A stretch of 40,978 nt of DNA from an uncultured Porphyromonadaceae bacterium (GTDB taxonomy: Bacteria; Bacteroidota; Bacteroidia; Bacteroidales; Muribaculaceae): NCBI GenBank assembly GCA_945873625.1, contig CAMCDS010000020.1, forward strand, positions 1-40,978, in the 5' to 3' direction. Every line of letters starts with the position of its first letter. Positions within the stretch are counted from its first letter, which is position 1. Positions 22,749-30,390 of this stretch are shown piece by piece. A program made the translations under genes and the position numbers. Below the pieces are notes generated by a model. It was given only the letters and a program-made list of their open reading frames with translations, was not told the DNA's origin and made no database searches.

Positions 22749-25700
22749 ATGAAAAAGAAGTTTAAGGAATACAGCAGCCAGCTCAGCCTCTCCGACATCA
22801 ACAAGGAGATGCTCAAGATATGGGACGAGCATGGCCTTTTCGAGGCCAGCATGACCGAACGCAAGGGATGTCCTTCGTTCGTCTTCTTCGAGGGTCCGCC
22901 GTCGGCCAACGGCATGCCAGGCATTCACCACGTCATGGCCCGCACAATCAAAGACATCACCTGCCGCTACAAGACCATGCGCGGCTATCAGGTGAAGCGC
23001 AAGGCCGGATGGGACACCCACGGACTCCCCGTAGAGCTCGGCGTGGAGAAAACGCTCGGTATCACCAAGGAAGACATCGGCAAGAAAATCTCGGTTGACG
23101 AATACAACGACGCCTGCCGCCGCGAGGTGATGAAGTACACCAAAGAGTGGACCGACCTCACCCACAAGATGGGCTACTGGGTAGACCTCGACGACCCCTA
23201 CATCACCTACGACAACCGCTATATCGAGTCGGTGTGGTGGCTTCTCAAGCAGCTTTATCAGAAGGGCTACCTCTATAAAGGCTACACCATCCAGCCCTAT
23301 TCACCCGCCGCCGGCACCGGACTCAGCTCCCACGAGCTCAACCAGCCCGGATGCTACCGCGACGTGAAAGACACGACGGCCACGGCTATCTTCACCATCA
23401 CCGACCCGAAGCCCGAGATGACAGGCTGGGGCGAGCCCTGCTTCCTCGCATGGACCACCACCCCCTGGACCCTCCCTTCCAACACAGCGCTCTGCGTAGG
23501 CCCGAAGTTCGACTATGTGGCCGTGCGCACCTTCAACCCTTACACAGGCGAGAAGATTACTGCCGTGCTCTGCGAGTCGCTGCTTGGCGCATACTTCAAG
23601 CCCGACGGCGCCAAGAAGTCCCTCGACGAATACAAGCAGGGCGACAGCGTGGTGCCTTATGAGATAGTGGGTCGTTGGAAAGGCTCGGAACTCGTAGGTC
23701 TCCACTATGCCCAGCTCATGCCCTGGGTGAAGCCCGTGGAAAAGCTCGACGACCATAGCGCCGACTGGGTGAAGGCTTACGCCGAGGCCCATCCCGAAAA
23801 GATATTCAATGTAGACGCCGACCGCTTTGTGGAGTGTTCCTCCGAAGCCTTCCGCGTCATTCCCGGCGACTACGTTACGGTCGACGACGGTACCGGTATC
23901 GTCCACATCGCGCCTACATTCGGTGCTGACGACGCCAAGGTGGCCCGCGACGCCGGTATTCCGCCCCTCTTCATGATCGACCGTAAGGGCGCCACCCGTC
24001 CGATGGTAGACCTCAAAGGGCAGTATTACGCCGTCGACGCACTCGCACCCGAGTTTGTCGAGAAGTGCGTGGATAAGGAGCTTTACGAGCATCATGCCGG
24101 CGACTTCGTGAAAAACGCTTACGACCCGCAGTTCTCGCCCGGAGGAAAATACGACGAGAAGGCAGCCGCCAAGGCCGAAGACCTCAACATCGTGCTCTGT
24201 ATCGAGATGAAGCAGCAGGGACGCGCGTTCCGCATCGAGAAGCACGTGCACAACTATCCCCACTGCTGGCGCACCGACAAGCCTGTGCTCTATTATCCGC
24301 TCGACAGCTGGTTCATCCGCACCCCCGAGGCGCGTGAGAAGCTCATACAGCTCAACGACACCATCAAGTGGAAGCCTGCCTCGACAGGCACCGGCCGCTT
24401 CGGCAAGTGGCTTGAAAACGTGCAGGACTGGAACCTCAGCCGCTCGCGCTACTGGGGCACGCCGCTCCCCATCTGGCGCACCGCCGACGGCAAGGAGGAG
24501 CTTTGCATCGGAAGCTACGAAGAGCTGTATAAGGAGATCGACAAGGCCGTCGAGGCTGGATTCATGGCTGTGAATCCCCTTGCGGAAAAAGAATTCGTGC
24601 CCGGCGTCTACACCAAGGAGAACTACGATCGCTTCGATATCCACCGTCCGTATGTCGACGAGTTTGTGCTCGTCTCGCCCTCCGGCAAACCCATGCACCG
24701 CGAGCTTGACCTTATCGACGTATGGTTCGATTCAGGTGCCATGCCTTACGCCCAGATTCACTATCCCTTTGAAAACAAGGAGGCCCTTGAAAACGGCGAG
24801 GTGTATCCCGCCGACTTCATCGCCGAGGGTGTCGACCAGACACGCGGCTGGTTCTTCACGCTCCATGCCATCGCGGGGATGGTGTTTGATTCGGTGGCCT
24901 ACAAGGCCGTGATTTCCAACGGCCTCGTGCTCGACAAGAACGGCAACAAGATGTCGAAGCGCCTCGGCAATGCCGTCAATCCCTTCGACAACATCGAGCG
25001 CTTCGGAAGCGATCCCGTGCGTTGGTACATGATATCCAATTCCCAGCCCTGGGACAACCTGAAATACGACGAGGCCGGCGTGGCCGAGGTGGGCCGCAAG
25101 CTCTTCGCCACGCTCCACAACACCTATAAGTTCTTCGCCCTCTATGCCAACGTCGACGGATTCACCGGCGCCGAGGCTCCCGTAGAGGCTTCGCAGCGTC
25201 CGGAAATCGACCGTTGGATTCTTTCGCTGCTCAACACCCTCGTGCGCGAGGTTACCGAGTCGCTCGACGACTACGAGCCCACGCGCGCGGCCCGAGCCAT
25301 CGACGACTTCGTGGGCGACAACCTCTCGAACTGGTACGTACGCCTCAACCGCAAGCGCTTCTGGGCAGGAGAGATGACGGCCGACAAGCTCTCGGCCTAT
25401 CAGACGCTCTACACCTGCCTGAAGACCGTGGCCCTGCTCATGGCGCCCTTCGCGCCCTTCTATGCCGACCGCCTCTACACCGACCTCTGCCTCCCCGCTC
25501 AGGAAGGCGAAGGGTATGCGTCGGTGCATCTCGCCCGCTTCCCCGAGAGCGACGAAGCTCTCGTCGACCGGAATCTCGAAGAGCGCATGAGCCTCGCGCA
25601 AGACCTCACCTCCGCCGTGCTCTCGCTGCGCCGCAAGGTCAACATCAAGGTGCGCCAGCCGCTGACCACACTGCTTGTGCCTGTGGTCGACGCCGCCCAG

Positions 25701-26312
25701 CGTGCCGCTGTCGAGGCCGTGGCCGACCTGGTGAAGAGCGAGGTCAACGTCAAGGAAATCAAGATTGTCGACAATGAGGAGAGCGGACTCGTGAAGCGCG
25801 TGAAAGCCGACTTCAAGAAGCTCGGTCCCCGCTACGGCAAGATAATGAAAGACCTCGGCAAGGCCATTACTTCGATGAGCCAGAAGGATATAGCGCTGCT
25901 TGAGAAGGAAGGCCGGATCTCCTTCGCCGAACTCCCCGGCGCCCCCGTGGTTACGGTCGACGACGTGGAGATCATACCCGAGGACGTGCCCGGATGGCTC
26001 GTGACCAACGACGGCAACCTCACGGTGGCCCTCGACGTTACAATCACGCCGGAGCTGAAGAACGAAGGCCTTGCGCGCGAGCTCGTGAACCGCATCCAGA
26101 ACATGCGCAAGTCGCAGGACTTCGACATCACCGACAAGGTGATGGTTACCCTGTCGCCCTCCGAAGAGGTGAAAGCCGCCGTCGACGCTTTCGGCCGCTA
26201 CATCGCCTCGCAGGTGCTCGCCGGCGAAATAATCCTCGCCGATCCGGGTGCCGACGCCACGATGCTAGACATCGACGGGCTGCAGGTAGCCGCCAGGGTG
26301 GAGCGTATCTGA
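22749..26312 (+). CDS. ileS: isoleucyl-tRNA synthetase, type with GIHH signature
   Basis: 1187 residues starting at the ATG at 22749 (MKKKFKEYSSQLSLSD). It charges tRNA-Ile and edits valine. The class I catalytic core has FFEGPPSANGMPGIHH (residues 47-61), where the HXGH signature reads G58-I59-H60-H61, and the second signature NKMSKRLGN (KMSKR). Editing-domain sequence (WTTTPWTLPSNTALCVG) and the LIDVWFDSGAMPYAQ segment are intact. The long C-terminal extension fits the eukaryote-like (IleRS2) type. The GXHH arrangement is the swapped signature reported in IleRS2 enzymes with extreme mupirocin insensitivity. It is the second gene of the operon after ddl and is followed by a TraR/DksA-like gene. 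Confidence 0.97.
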   Translation: MKKKFKEYSSQLSLSDINKEMLKIWDEHGLFEASMTERKGCPSFVFFEGPPSANGMPGIHHVMARTIKDITCRYKTMRGYQVKRKAGWDTHGLPVELGVEKTLGITKEDIGKKISVDEYNDACRREVMKYTKEWTDLTHKMGYWVDLDDPYITYDNRYIESVWWLLKQLYQKGYLYKGYTIQPYSPAAGTGLSSHELNQPGCYRDVKDTTATAIFTITDPKPEMTGWGEPCFLAWTTTPWTLPSNTALCVGPKFDYVAVRTFNPYTGEKITAVLCESLLGAYFKPDGAKKSLDEYKQGDSVVPYEIVGRWKGSELVGLHYAQLMPWVKPVEKLDDHSADWVKAYAEAHPEKIFNVDADRFVECSSEAFRVIPGDYVTVDDGTGIVHIAPTFGADDAKVARDAGIPPLFMIDRKGATRPMVDLKGQYYAVDALAPEFVEKCVDKELYEHHAGDFVKNAYDPQFSPGGKYDEKAAAKAEDLNIVLCIEMKQQGRAFRIEKHVHNYPHCWRTDKPVLYYPLDSWFIRTPEAREKLIQLNDTIKWKPASTGTGRFGKWLENVQDWNLSRSRYWGTPLPIWRTADGKEELCIGSYEELYKEIDKAVEAGFMAVNPLAEKEFVPGVYTKENYDRFDIHRPYVDEFVLVSPSGKPMHRELDLIDVWFDSGAMPYAQIHYPFENKEALENGEVYPADFIAEGVDQTRGWFFTLHAIAGMVFDSVAYKAVISNGLVLDKNGNKMSKRLGNAVNPFDNIERFGSDPVRWYMISNSQPWDNLKYDEAGVAEVGRKLFATLHNTYKFFALYANVDGFTGAEAPVEASQRPEIDRWILSLLNTLVREVTESLDDYEPTRAARAIDDFVGDNLSNWYVRLNRKRFWAGEMTADKLSAYQTLYTCLKTVALLMAPFAPFYADRLYTDLCLPAQEGEGYASVHLARFPESDEALVDRNLEERMSLAQDLTSAVLSLRRKVNIKVRQPLTTLLVPVVDAAQRAAVEAVADLVKSEVNVKEIKIVDNEESGLVKRVKADFKKLGPRYGKIMKDLGKAITSMSQKDIALLEKEGRISFAELPGAPVVTVDDVEIIPEDVPGWLVTNDGNLTVALDVTITPELKNEGLARELVNRIQNMRKSQDFDITDKVMVTLSPSEEVKAAVDAFGRYIASQVLAGEIILADPGADATMLDIDGLQVAARVERI

Positions 26313-26362
26313 CCTCGCCCCCCCTTCCCCGATAAGTCAATATCATCACTCTATAAACTTTA

Positions 26363-26743
26363 ATGATGGAAGAACCCCGCAAAAGATACAGCGACGAGGA
26401 CCTCGAAGAGTTCCGCGCCCTCATCCTCGAGAAGCTAGAGAAAGCCAATAAGGAATACGAGCTGCTCGTAGACAGCGCCGTCGGCGACGAAGATACCGAC
26501 GCAGGCATCGGAGCGCAGAAGCACAACATCTTCGAAGACAGCACCACGGCCGCCCAGCGTGCCGAGGCCGAGCGTCTCGCCGAGCGCCAGCGCCAGTTTA
26601 TCCAGAAGCTGCAGGCCGCACTCGTGCGTATAGACAACAAGACCTACGGCATCTGCCGCGTTACAGGCGAGCTTATCCCGAAAGACCGCCTTCGCGCCGT
26701 GCCTCACGCAACTCTCTCGATAGAGGCCAAATCCAAGAAATAA
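26363..26743 (+). CDS. TraR/DksA-family protein with degenerate zinc finger
   Basis: 126 residues. An N-terminal helical pair (about 10-85, acidic coiled-coil-like; EEFRALILEKLEKANKEYEL, RQRQFIQKLQAALVRI) is followed by the C-terminal DksA finger region TYGICRVTGELIPKDRLRAV. DksA binds RNA polymerase through the secondary channel with ppGpp. Here three of the four zinc cysteines are missing (only the Cys of GICRVTG remains, and SIEAK stands where CVxCK is usual), so zinc is probably not bound. Other Bacteroidota have similar variants, to my recollection. Two adjacent ATGs (26363, 26366) are possible starts. It lies 50 nt after ileS, and a strong hairpin follows. Confidence 0.85.
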   Translation: MMEEPRKRYSDEDLEEFRALILEKLEKANKEYELLVDSAVGDEDTDAGIGAQKHNIFEDSTTAAQRAEAERLAERQRQFIQKLQAALVRIDNKTYGICRVTGELIPKDRLRAVPHATLSIEAKSKK

Positions 26744-26760
26744 TCAGTCAGACACCTATC

Positions 26761-26802
26761 CGTTTCCCCGAGGCGGCGCACACCCGCCGCCTCGGGGAAA
26801 CG
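26761..26802. repeat. perfect 18-bp inverted repeat between the TraR/DksA-like gene and lspA
   Basis: CGTTTCCCCGAGGCGGCG (26761-26778) pairs without mismatch with 26785-26802 around the 6-nt loop CACACC. It begins 17 nt after the stop codon of the upstream gene and ends 17 nt before the lspA start. Neither strand shows a following T-run, so termination would be atypical; transcript stabilisation or processing is also possible. Confidence 0.8.
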
Positions 26803-26819
26803 CTTGACAACCATCTGTT

Positions 26820-27503
26820 TTGGAAACAAACCCACTTGCACCACGCCGTCTGTCCGCCGGATGGATGGTGGCGATCATAGCCGCCCTCGTAGTGATAGCT
26901 GACCAGATAGTGAAAATCTGGGTAAAGACATCGTTCTATCTCGGCGAGGACCTCGAAATCACCTCATGGTGGCATCTGAAATTCATCGAGAACAACGGCA
27001 TGGCCTTCGGTCTCGAACTCTGGAACAAGATGCTGCTCACTGCCGGGCGCATAGTGGCCGTGGCTCTCTTCATCTGGTTCATAGCCAAGGTGAGGGGAGT
27101 GGCCGGAGTGCGCCGGGGCTTTTTCGTGGCCATGGCCCTGATAGTGGCCGGTGCCGCAGGCAATATCTTCGACTGCGTGTTCTACGGCGTCATATTCGAC
27201 GCCCCCATGCCCCCCGCCATAGCCACCGCCTTCCCCTACGGAGGCGGGTACTCCGGATGGTTTGAAGGGCGCGTGGTCGACATGATGTATTTCCCCCTGT
27301 TCAGCTTCGTGTGGCCCTCGTGGATGCCTTTTGTGGGAGGTGAGGAGTTCGAGTTCTTCCAATACATCTTCAATGTGGCCGACGCCTCGATATGCGTCGG
27401 AGTGGGCCTGCTAATCCTGTTTTATTCACACGACTTCTCGCTCGCTTTCGCCTCGCTCGAGAAAGGGAATGGGAATGACGGCGACGTATCGCGCACTAAA
27501 TGA
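26820..27503 (+). CDS. lspA: lipoprotein signal peptidase (signal peptidase II)
   Basis: 227 residues. It cleaves signal peptides of diacylglyceryl-modified prolipoproteins in the inner membrane. The frame opens with TTG (26820); the first in-frame ATG (residue 16) would cut into the start of the first membrane helix, so TTG is preferred. Family motifs: ADQIVKIWVK (27-36), IENNGMAFG (57-64), AGNIFDC (113-119), VVDMMYF and FNVAD, giving the catalytic aspartates D154 and D188. The Arg usually following the Asp in GNxxDR is Cys119 here. The loop before VVDMMYF is longer than in Proteobacteria. It overlaps the next gene, itself a lipoprotein, by 4 nt. Confidence 0.93.
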   Translation: METNPLAPRRLSAGWMVAIIAALVVIADQIVKIWVKTSFYLGEDLEITSWWHLKFIENNGMAFGLELWNKMLLTAGRIVAVALFIWFIAKVRGVAGVRRGFFVAMALIVAGAAGNIFDCVFYGVIFDAPMPPAIATAFPYGGGYSGWFEGRVVDMMYFPLFSFVWPSWMPFVGGEEFEFFQYIFNVADASICVGVGLLILFYSHDFSLAFASLEKGNGNDGDVSRTK

Positions 27504-28417
27504 GACAGACGTGGATTCTCCCGGCCTCCCTGGCGGCCCTGCTGCTCGTGGCTCCGGCCTGCGACCGGCGCCCCAAGGGAGTGCTCTCCGACGACAGCAT
27601 GGTCGACCTTATGGTCGACCTCAAGCTTGCCGAGACCTATGCCATACAGCATCCCGGCGACCCCGCCGACTCACTGTCGACGCGGCTGGCCGCCTCAGTG
27701 CTTGCGAGCCACGGCGTGAGCCGCGCCGACTTCGACTCTACGGTGGCCTGGTATGGCCGTCATTTCGACGACTATGTGAAGCTTTCGGAGCGCATGGAGA
27801 AGCGACTCTCGCAGCGTCAGAAAGACTTTCTTGCCGATGATGTGGTGTCGGTGTCGGAGGGCGATAACCTTTGGCCATATCCGCAGAGAATCACGGTCAG
27901 CCAGGCCGGAGCCTCCGACGGCTTCTCTTTCTCCGTCGACGCCACCGAGGTGAAGCCGGGCGAGACGCTGAAATGGAAGATGACCCTGCGCGAGGGTGGC
28001 GCAGGAAAGTTCCTGCTCGGCGTGGAGTATGCCGACGGAACGGCCGACTATGTGTCGCGCACCGACGGAGCATCGGGCGCGGTCGAGTTCTTCCTGCCGG
28101 TCGACTCCGTGCTCCAGCCAAAGAGAGTGTATGGCGTCTACCATGTCCCGGCTCATTATCTGCCCGTGATGATCGACAGCATCTCGCTCACACATTCACC
28201 AGCCGGAAAGGATGGTCAGGAATGGACTGCGACGCCCGTCAGATACGTGCGTCCGAAGAAATACGACCCCGTAAAGGCACGCATGAAGATGAAGGCCGAC
28301 AGTCTTGTCAATGCCGCCGACACGGCGCGCAAGGAGGAGCCGGCCGATGAAACCGACGGTATTCTCCGTGCCTCACGCAACATGAACCGCCGCACCGCCG
28401 GAAGGCCGGGACGCTGA
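27500..28417 (+). CDS. DUF4296-type lipoprotein
   Basis: 305 residues. The N-terminus MRQTWILPASLAALLLVAPAC is a lipoprotein signal peptide with the lipid-anchored Cys near residue 21; the -3 position is Ala, a weak lipobox. Residues about 25-110 (KGVLSDDSMVDLMVDLKLAE, FDSTVAWYGRHFDDYVKLSE) match the helical DUF4296 domain common in Bacteroidota. The following 180 residues are an extra beta-rich region, and the C-terminus is basic (NMNRRTAGRPGR). Function is unknown. The 4-nt overlap with lspA (ATGA) couples it to the enzyme that would mature it. The domain name is from recall. Confidence 0.82.
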   Translation: MRQTWILPASLAALLLVAPACDRRPKGVLSDDSMVDLMVDLKLAETYAIQHPGDPADSLSTRLAASVLASHGVSRADFDSTVAWYGRHFDDYVKLSERMEKRLSQRQKDFLADDVVSVSEGDNLWPYPQRITVSQAGASDGFSFSVDATEVKPGETLKWKMTLREGGAGKFLLGVEYADGTADYVSRTDGASGAVEFFLPVDSVLQPKRVYGVYHVPAHYLPVMIDSISLTHSPAGKDGQEWTATPVRYVRPKKYDPVKARMKMKADSLVNAADTARKEEPADETDGILRASRNMNRRTAGRPGR

Positions 28418-28424
28418 CACAATC

Positions 28425-28628
28425 ATGAGCAGCAACGTAAGACGCATCATGTCCCACCGCATCCGGGTGGCCGAGCCTGATGGCTCGGTGAGCGAATATC
28501 CCCTCTCCGTGGCCACTGTGCGCATTTCCGGAAGCGGGGAATGGATAGCCCTCCACATAGAGCCTTATACGAAAGAAGAGGAAGGAATCGAATTCATCGA
28601 TTTCCCTCCTCTTCTCGTTCGTGTATGA
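28425..28628 (+). CDS. small hypothetical protein
   Basis: 67 residues, ATG 7 nt after the preceding stop codon and same GC-rich codon style, which favours a real last gene of the ddl-lspA operon. The sequence (SHRIRVAEPDGSVSEYPLSV, WIALHIEPYTKEEEGIEFID) looks like a short all-beta protein with no signal peptide or membrane segment. I do not recognise a family. A strong hairpin lies inside its last 18 codons, so the 3' end could instead be terminator sequence. Confidence 0.5.
   Translation: MSSNVRRIMSHRIRVAEPDGSVSEYPLSVATVRISGSGEWIALHIEPYTKEEEGIEFIDFPPLLVRV
28575..28614. terminator. bidirectional hairpin between convergent operons
   Basis: GAAGAGG (28575-28581) pairs with CCTCTTC (28608-28614), continued inward by GGAA/TTCC and TCGA/TCGA with one mismatch and one bulge, around a 5-nt loop. 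On the minus strand it is followed by TTTCG, downstream of the gene ending at 28648; on the plus strand it overlaps the end of the 67-residue ORF. Confidence 0.55.
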
Positions 28629-28647
28629 GAATATTCTGATTTACCTT

Positions 28648-29244
28648 TCAATCATCTTCGTCGTCTTCATCAAGGGCGTCAAGGGCATCAAGGGCGTCAA
28701 GAGCGTCGAGTGCGTCAAGGGCGTCGAGCTGTTCGAGAGCGCCGAGCGATTCGAGACCCTCGAGTGCATCAAGTGCGTCGAGCGATTCGAGTCCCGGAGA
28801 AGTATATGAATAGACCACTCCGTTGCCGTCGCTGCCGCTGAAGGAGTATGATGAGGAGCTTTTCCTTTTCTTCCCTCTGTTTGTCGACGGCATGGAGATG
28901 TAGAGCGATCCCGTGCTGTCGGAAGTGCGGTCGAATCCTATCGACGTCTGTCCGTCGTTCAGAATCAGTTTATACTTTCCGTTTGAGATTTTCTCCACTA
29001 TGTTGTCGAAGCGGCTCTTGTCTTTCTTCACAAGTTTTTCAATATGGTTGAGTACGGAGGCGTCTTTGGTTACTGTAATTTTGCGGAAATTATTGCCCGG
29101 CGCCTGGATTATGGTAATCGAGACGTTCGGGTTGGAGTTGTAGCGTCCGTCGAAGATGCTTTCGCACGCGAAGTCGGCGCCGAAACCTGAGAGCGACGAG
29201 AGAGCTGCCACAATGATTGCAAGAAGAATACTAAGCCTGTTCAT
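28648..29244 (-). CDS. secreted protein of unknown function with Leu-Asp-Ala repeat tail
   Basis: 198 residues. Signal peptide (MNRLSILLAIIVAALSSLSGFGA) then a globular region about 25-120 (ACESIFDGRYNSNPNVSITI, ISNGKYKLILNDGQTSIGF) that reminds me of small Bacteroidota secreted families such as DUF6108, without certainty. A basic, Ser-rich linker (GKKRKSSSSYSFSG) precedes about 13 tandem tripeptides of the LDA/LES type and an extremely acidic end (DEDDEDD). The tail could be an acidic binding or metal-interacting surface, or a flexible spacer. It is the last gene of the ECF sigma operon, 55 nt after the membrane protein gene, so it may be the envelope output or sensor of that system. Confidence 0.75.
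   Translation of the reverse strand: MNRLSILLAIIVAALSSLSGFGADFACESIFDGRYNSNPNVSITIIQAPGNNFRKITVTKDASVLNHIEKLVKKDKSRFDNIVEKISNGKYKLILNDGQTSIGFDRTSDSTGSLYISMPSTNRGKKRKSSSSYSFSGSDGNGVVYSYTSPGLESLDALDALEGLESLGALEQLDALDALDALDALDALDALDEDDEDD
28672..28791. repeat. 9-bp coding tandem repeat, about 13 copies
   Basis: Units such as GCGTCAAGG and GCATCAAGG recur in register every 9 bp and encode Leu-(Asp/Glu)-(Ala/Ser/Gly/Gln) tripeptides. The copies nearest the stop codon are most uniform (six LDA in a row), and the distal ones have diverged. A unit gain or loss would keep the frame and lengthen or shorten the tail. Confidence 0.85.
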
Positions 29245-29299
29245 GTTTTGGGAAGTGTCTCTTTGAGGTTATTTGATAAAAAGAGAAAGGGTAGCCGGG

Positions 29300-29791
29300 T
29301 CAGAAGGCGTCGTCAGCGAGGTTGGCCTCTTTGAGCTGCGCGCGTTTGAACTCCTCCATCTCTTTCATGAAACGCATGCTTTCGAGATAGTCGGCCTTCG
29401 CCATCTGTTGCGAGAGCGAGGCATCTTCCACCTTCTCTCCGTTGGCGTAGACCACGCATTTCACGCTGCTGTCGCCTTTCTGGAAGTTGAGAAACGCCGT
29501 GGTGAGAGCCAGGGCCGTGAAGACCGCGGCAACAGTAGCCGCCAGCGTGCGCCGCCGCCTGAAGAAGCCGCGTCCACGCTTCGTGAAGGCCATCCTGTCG
29601 GGGCGTATGGTCTCGAGTCCCATCAGTGCCCTGACGTCTTCGGCGAGGGGAGAGGAGGCGTCGGAATCAGCCAGCGCCTTCATCAGGAGGAGCTCGTCGG
29701 CGCGAGAGAGGCGGCAATCGAGCCACAGCCGGCAGAGTGCCTCTGTTTCCTTATCCGTGAGTTTTGCGGTTCTGTCATTCATACGATTCAT
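29300..29791 (-). CDS. single-pass membrane protein, probable anti-sigma factor of the adjacent ECF sigma
   Basis: 163 residues. A cytoplasmic N-terminal region of about 80 residues (LTDKETEALCRLWLDCRLSR, ADELLLMKALADSDAS) resembles the helical anti-sigma segment of Bacteroidota sigma operons. A basic patch FFRRRRT and one membrane helix (about 84-104, LAATVAAVFTALALTTAFL) follow, then a periplasmic tail of about 58 residues. It overlaps the sigma gene by 17 nt, the usual arrangement for a sigma/anti-sigma pair. There is no FecR or zinc-anti-sigma (HxxxCxxC) motif. The function is inferred mainly from context and topology. Confidence 0.68.
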   Translation of the reverse strand: MNRMNDRTAKLTDKETEALCRLWLDCRLSRADELLLMKALADSDASSPLAEDVRALMGLETIRPDRMAFTKRGRGFFRRRRTLAATVAAVFTALALTTAFLNFQKGDSSVKCVVYANGEKVEDASLSQQMAKADYLESMRFMKEMEEFKRAQLKEANLADDAF

Positions 29792-30254
29792 TTTTTAGGA
29801 GTGAGCGAAGGGTCTTTCTCGCCCGGCAGAGGTTTGTTCTTGCCGCCTGTTCGGATATTCCGAGTCGGTCGGCGGCCACGTCGTAGTCGAAGTCGCGGAG
29901 AGCCACCAGCTCAAATACCTGTCGCTGCATCCCGGGCAGCTTCGAGAGCAGGTATTCCTGCCGTGAGGCGAGATCCGTCTCCGCGGGTGCGGCGGTCTGC
30001 TCCATGCGGTCGGCGTCGAGGTCTGCCATCCGGTTGTTGCGTGCCGCCTGGGTGATGCTGACGTTGCGCACGGTAACGATGCATCTTCCTTCGGCTTCGG
30101 CCAGCGAAGAGGGTTCACGGGAGCTCCATAGCCGGCAGAAACTCTCTTGCAGCGCGTCGGCTATGTCGTCGTCGCTTCTGAGCACTGATCCGGCTACGGC
30201 ACGCAGACGCTTTCGCAGTCTGCCGTACACTTCGGTGAGCATCTCTTTTCCCAT
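29775..30254 (-). CDS. ECF-type RNA polymerase sigma factor
   Basis: 159 residues. Region 2 includes DDDIADALQESFCRLWSS (near 28-45), which binds core polymerase and the -10 element. Region 4 is a helix-turn-helix, LPGMQRQVFELVALRDFDYD then VAADRLGISEQAARTNLCRA. Length and layout fit group IV sigma factors. It is first in a three-gene operon with a membrane anti-sigma candidate and a secreted repeat protein, suggesting an envelope-signal response. The ATG at 30254 is assumed; an internal ATG at 30242 is possible. Confidence 0.92.
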   Translation of the reverse strand: MGKEMLTEVYGRLRKRLRAVAGSVLRSDDDIADALQESFCRLWSSREPSSLAEAEGRCIVTVRNVSITQAARNNRMADLDADRMEQTAAPAETDLASRQEYLLSKLPGMQRQVFELVALRDFDYDVAADRLGISEQAARTNLCRARKTLRSLLKNESYE

Positions 30255-30263
30255 CTCTGTACC

Positions 30264-30292
30264 GTATACCGGATTCCTGACGGTTTGTTACA
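30264..30292 (-). promoter_or_regulatory. possible autoregulated ECF promoter
   Basis: On the minus strand TGTAAC (plus 30287-30292) is followed after 17 nt by GTATAC (plus 30264-30269), a -35/-10-like pair unlike the housekeeping TTTG/TAnnTTTG signals nearby. It is very close to the sigma gene start (10 nt), so the start codon at 30242 would fit better if this promoter is used. Confidence 0.3.
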
Positions 30293-30324
30293 TCCCTTCC
30301 ATCATTTTTTTGCAAAAAAGCGAA

Positions 30325-30356
30325 ACCGGCCTGCCCGGGAATCAGGCAACGCCGGT
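30325..30356 (-). terminator. intrinsic terminator of the nusB-DUF5606 operon
   Basis: On the minus strand ACCGGC/GCCGGT form the outer stem and TGCC/GGCA the inner stem, and the hairpin is followed by a run of six T (plus 30314-30319). It lies about 35 nt after the stop of the gene at 30391. Confidence 0.75.
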
Positions 30357-30390
30357 GTCGTATGGTTTTGTAGTTGCGTAGCGCGTGTGG

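Noticed and set aside
23301..24698. 465-codon open frame antisense to ileS
   Set aside because: A shadow frame caused by GC-rich codon use of ileS; no motifs and no start signals.
28672..28791. Short repeats as a CRISPR array
   Set aside because: Units are 9 bp, contiguous without spacers, and in frame inside a gene.
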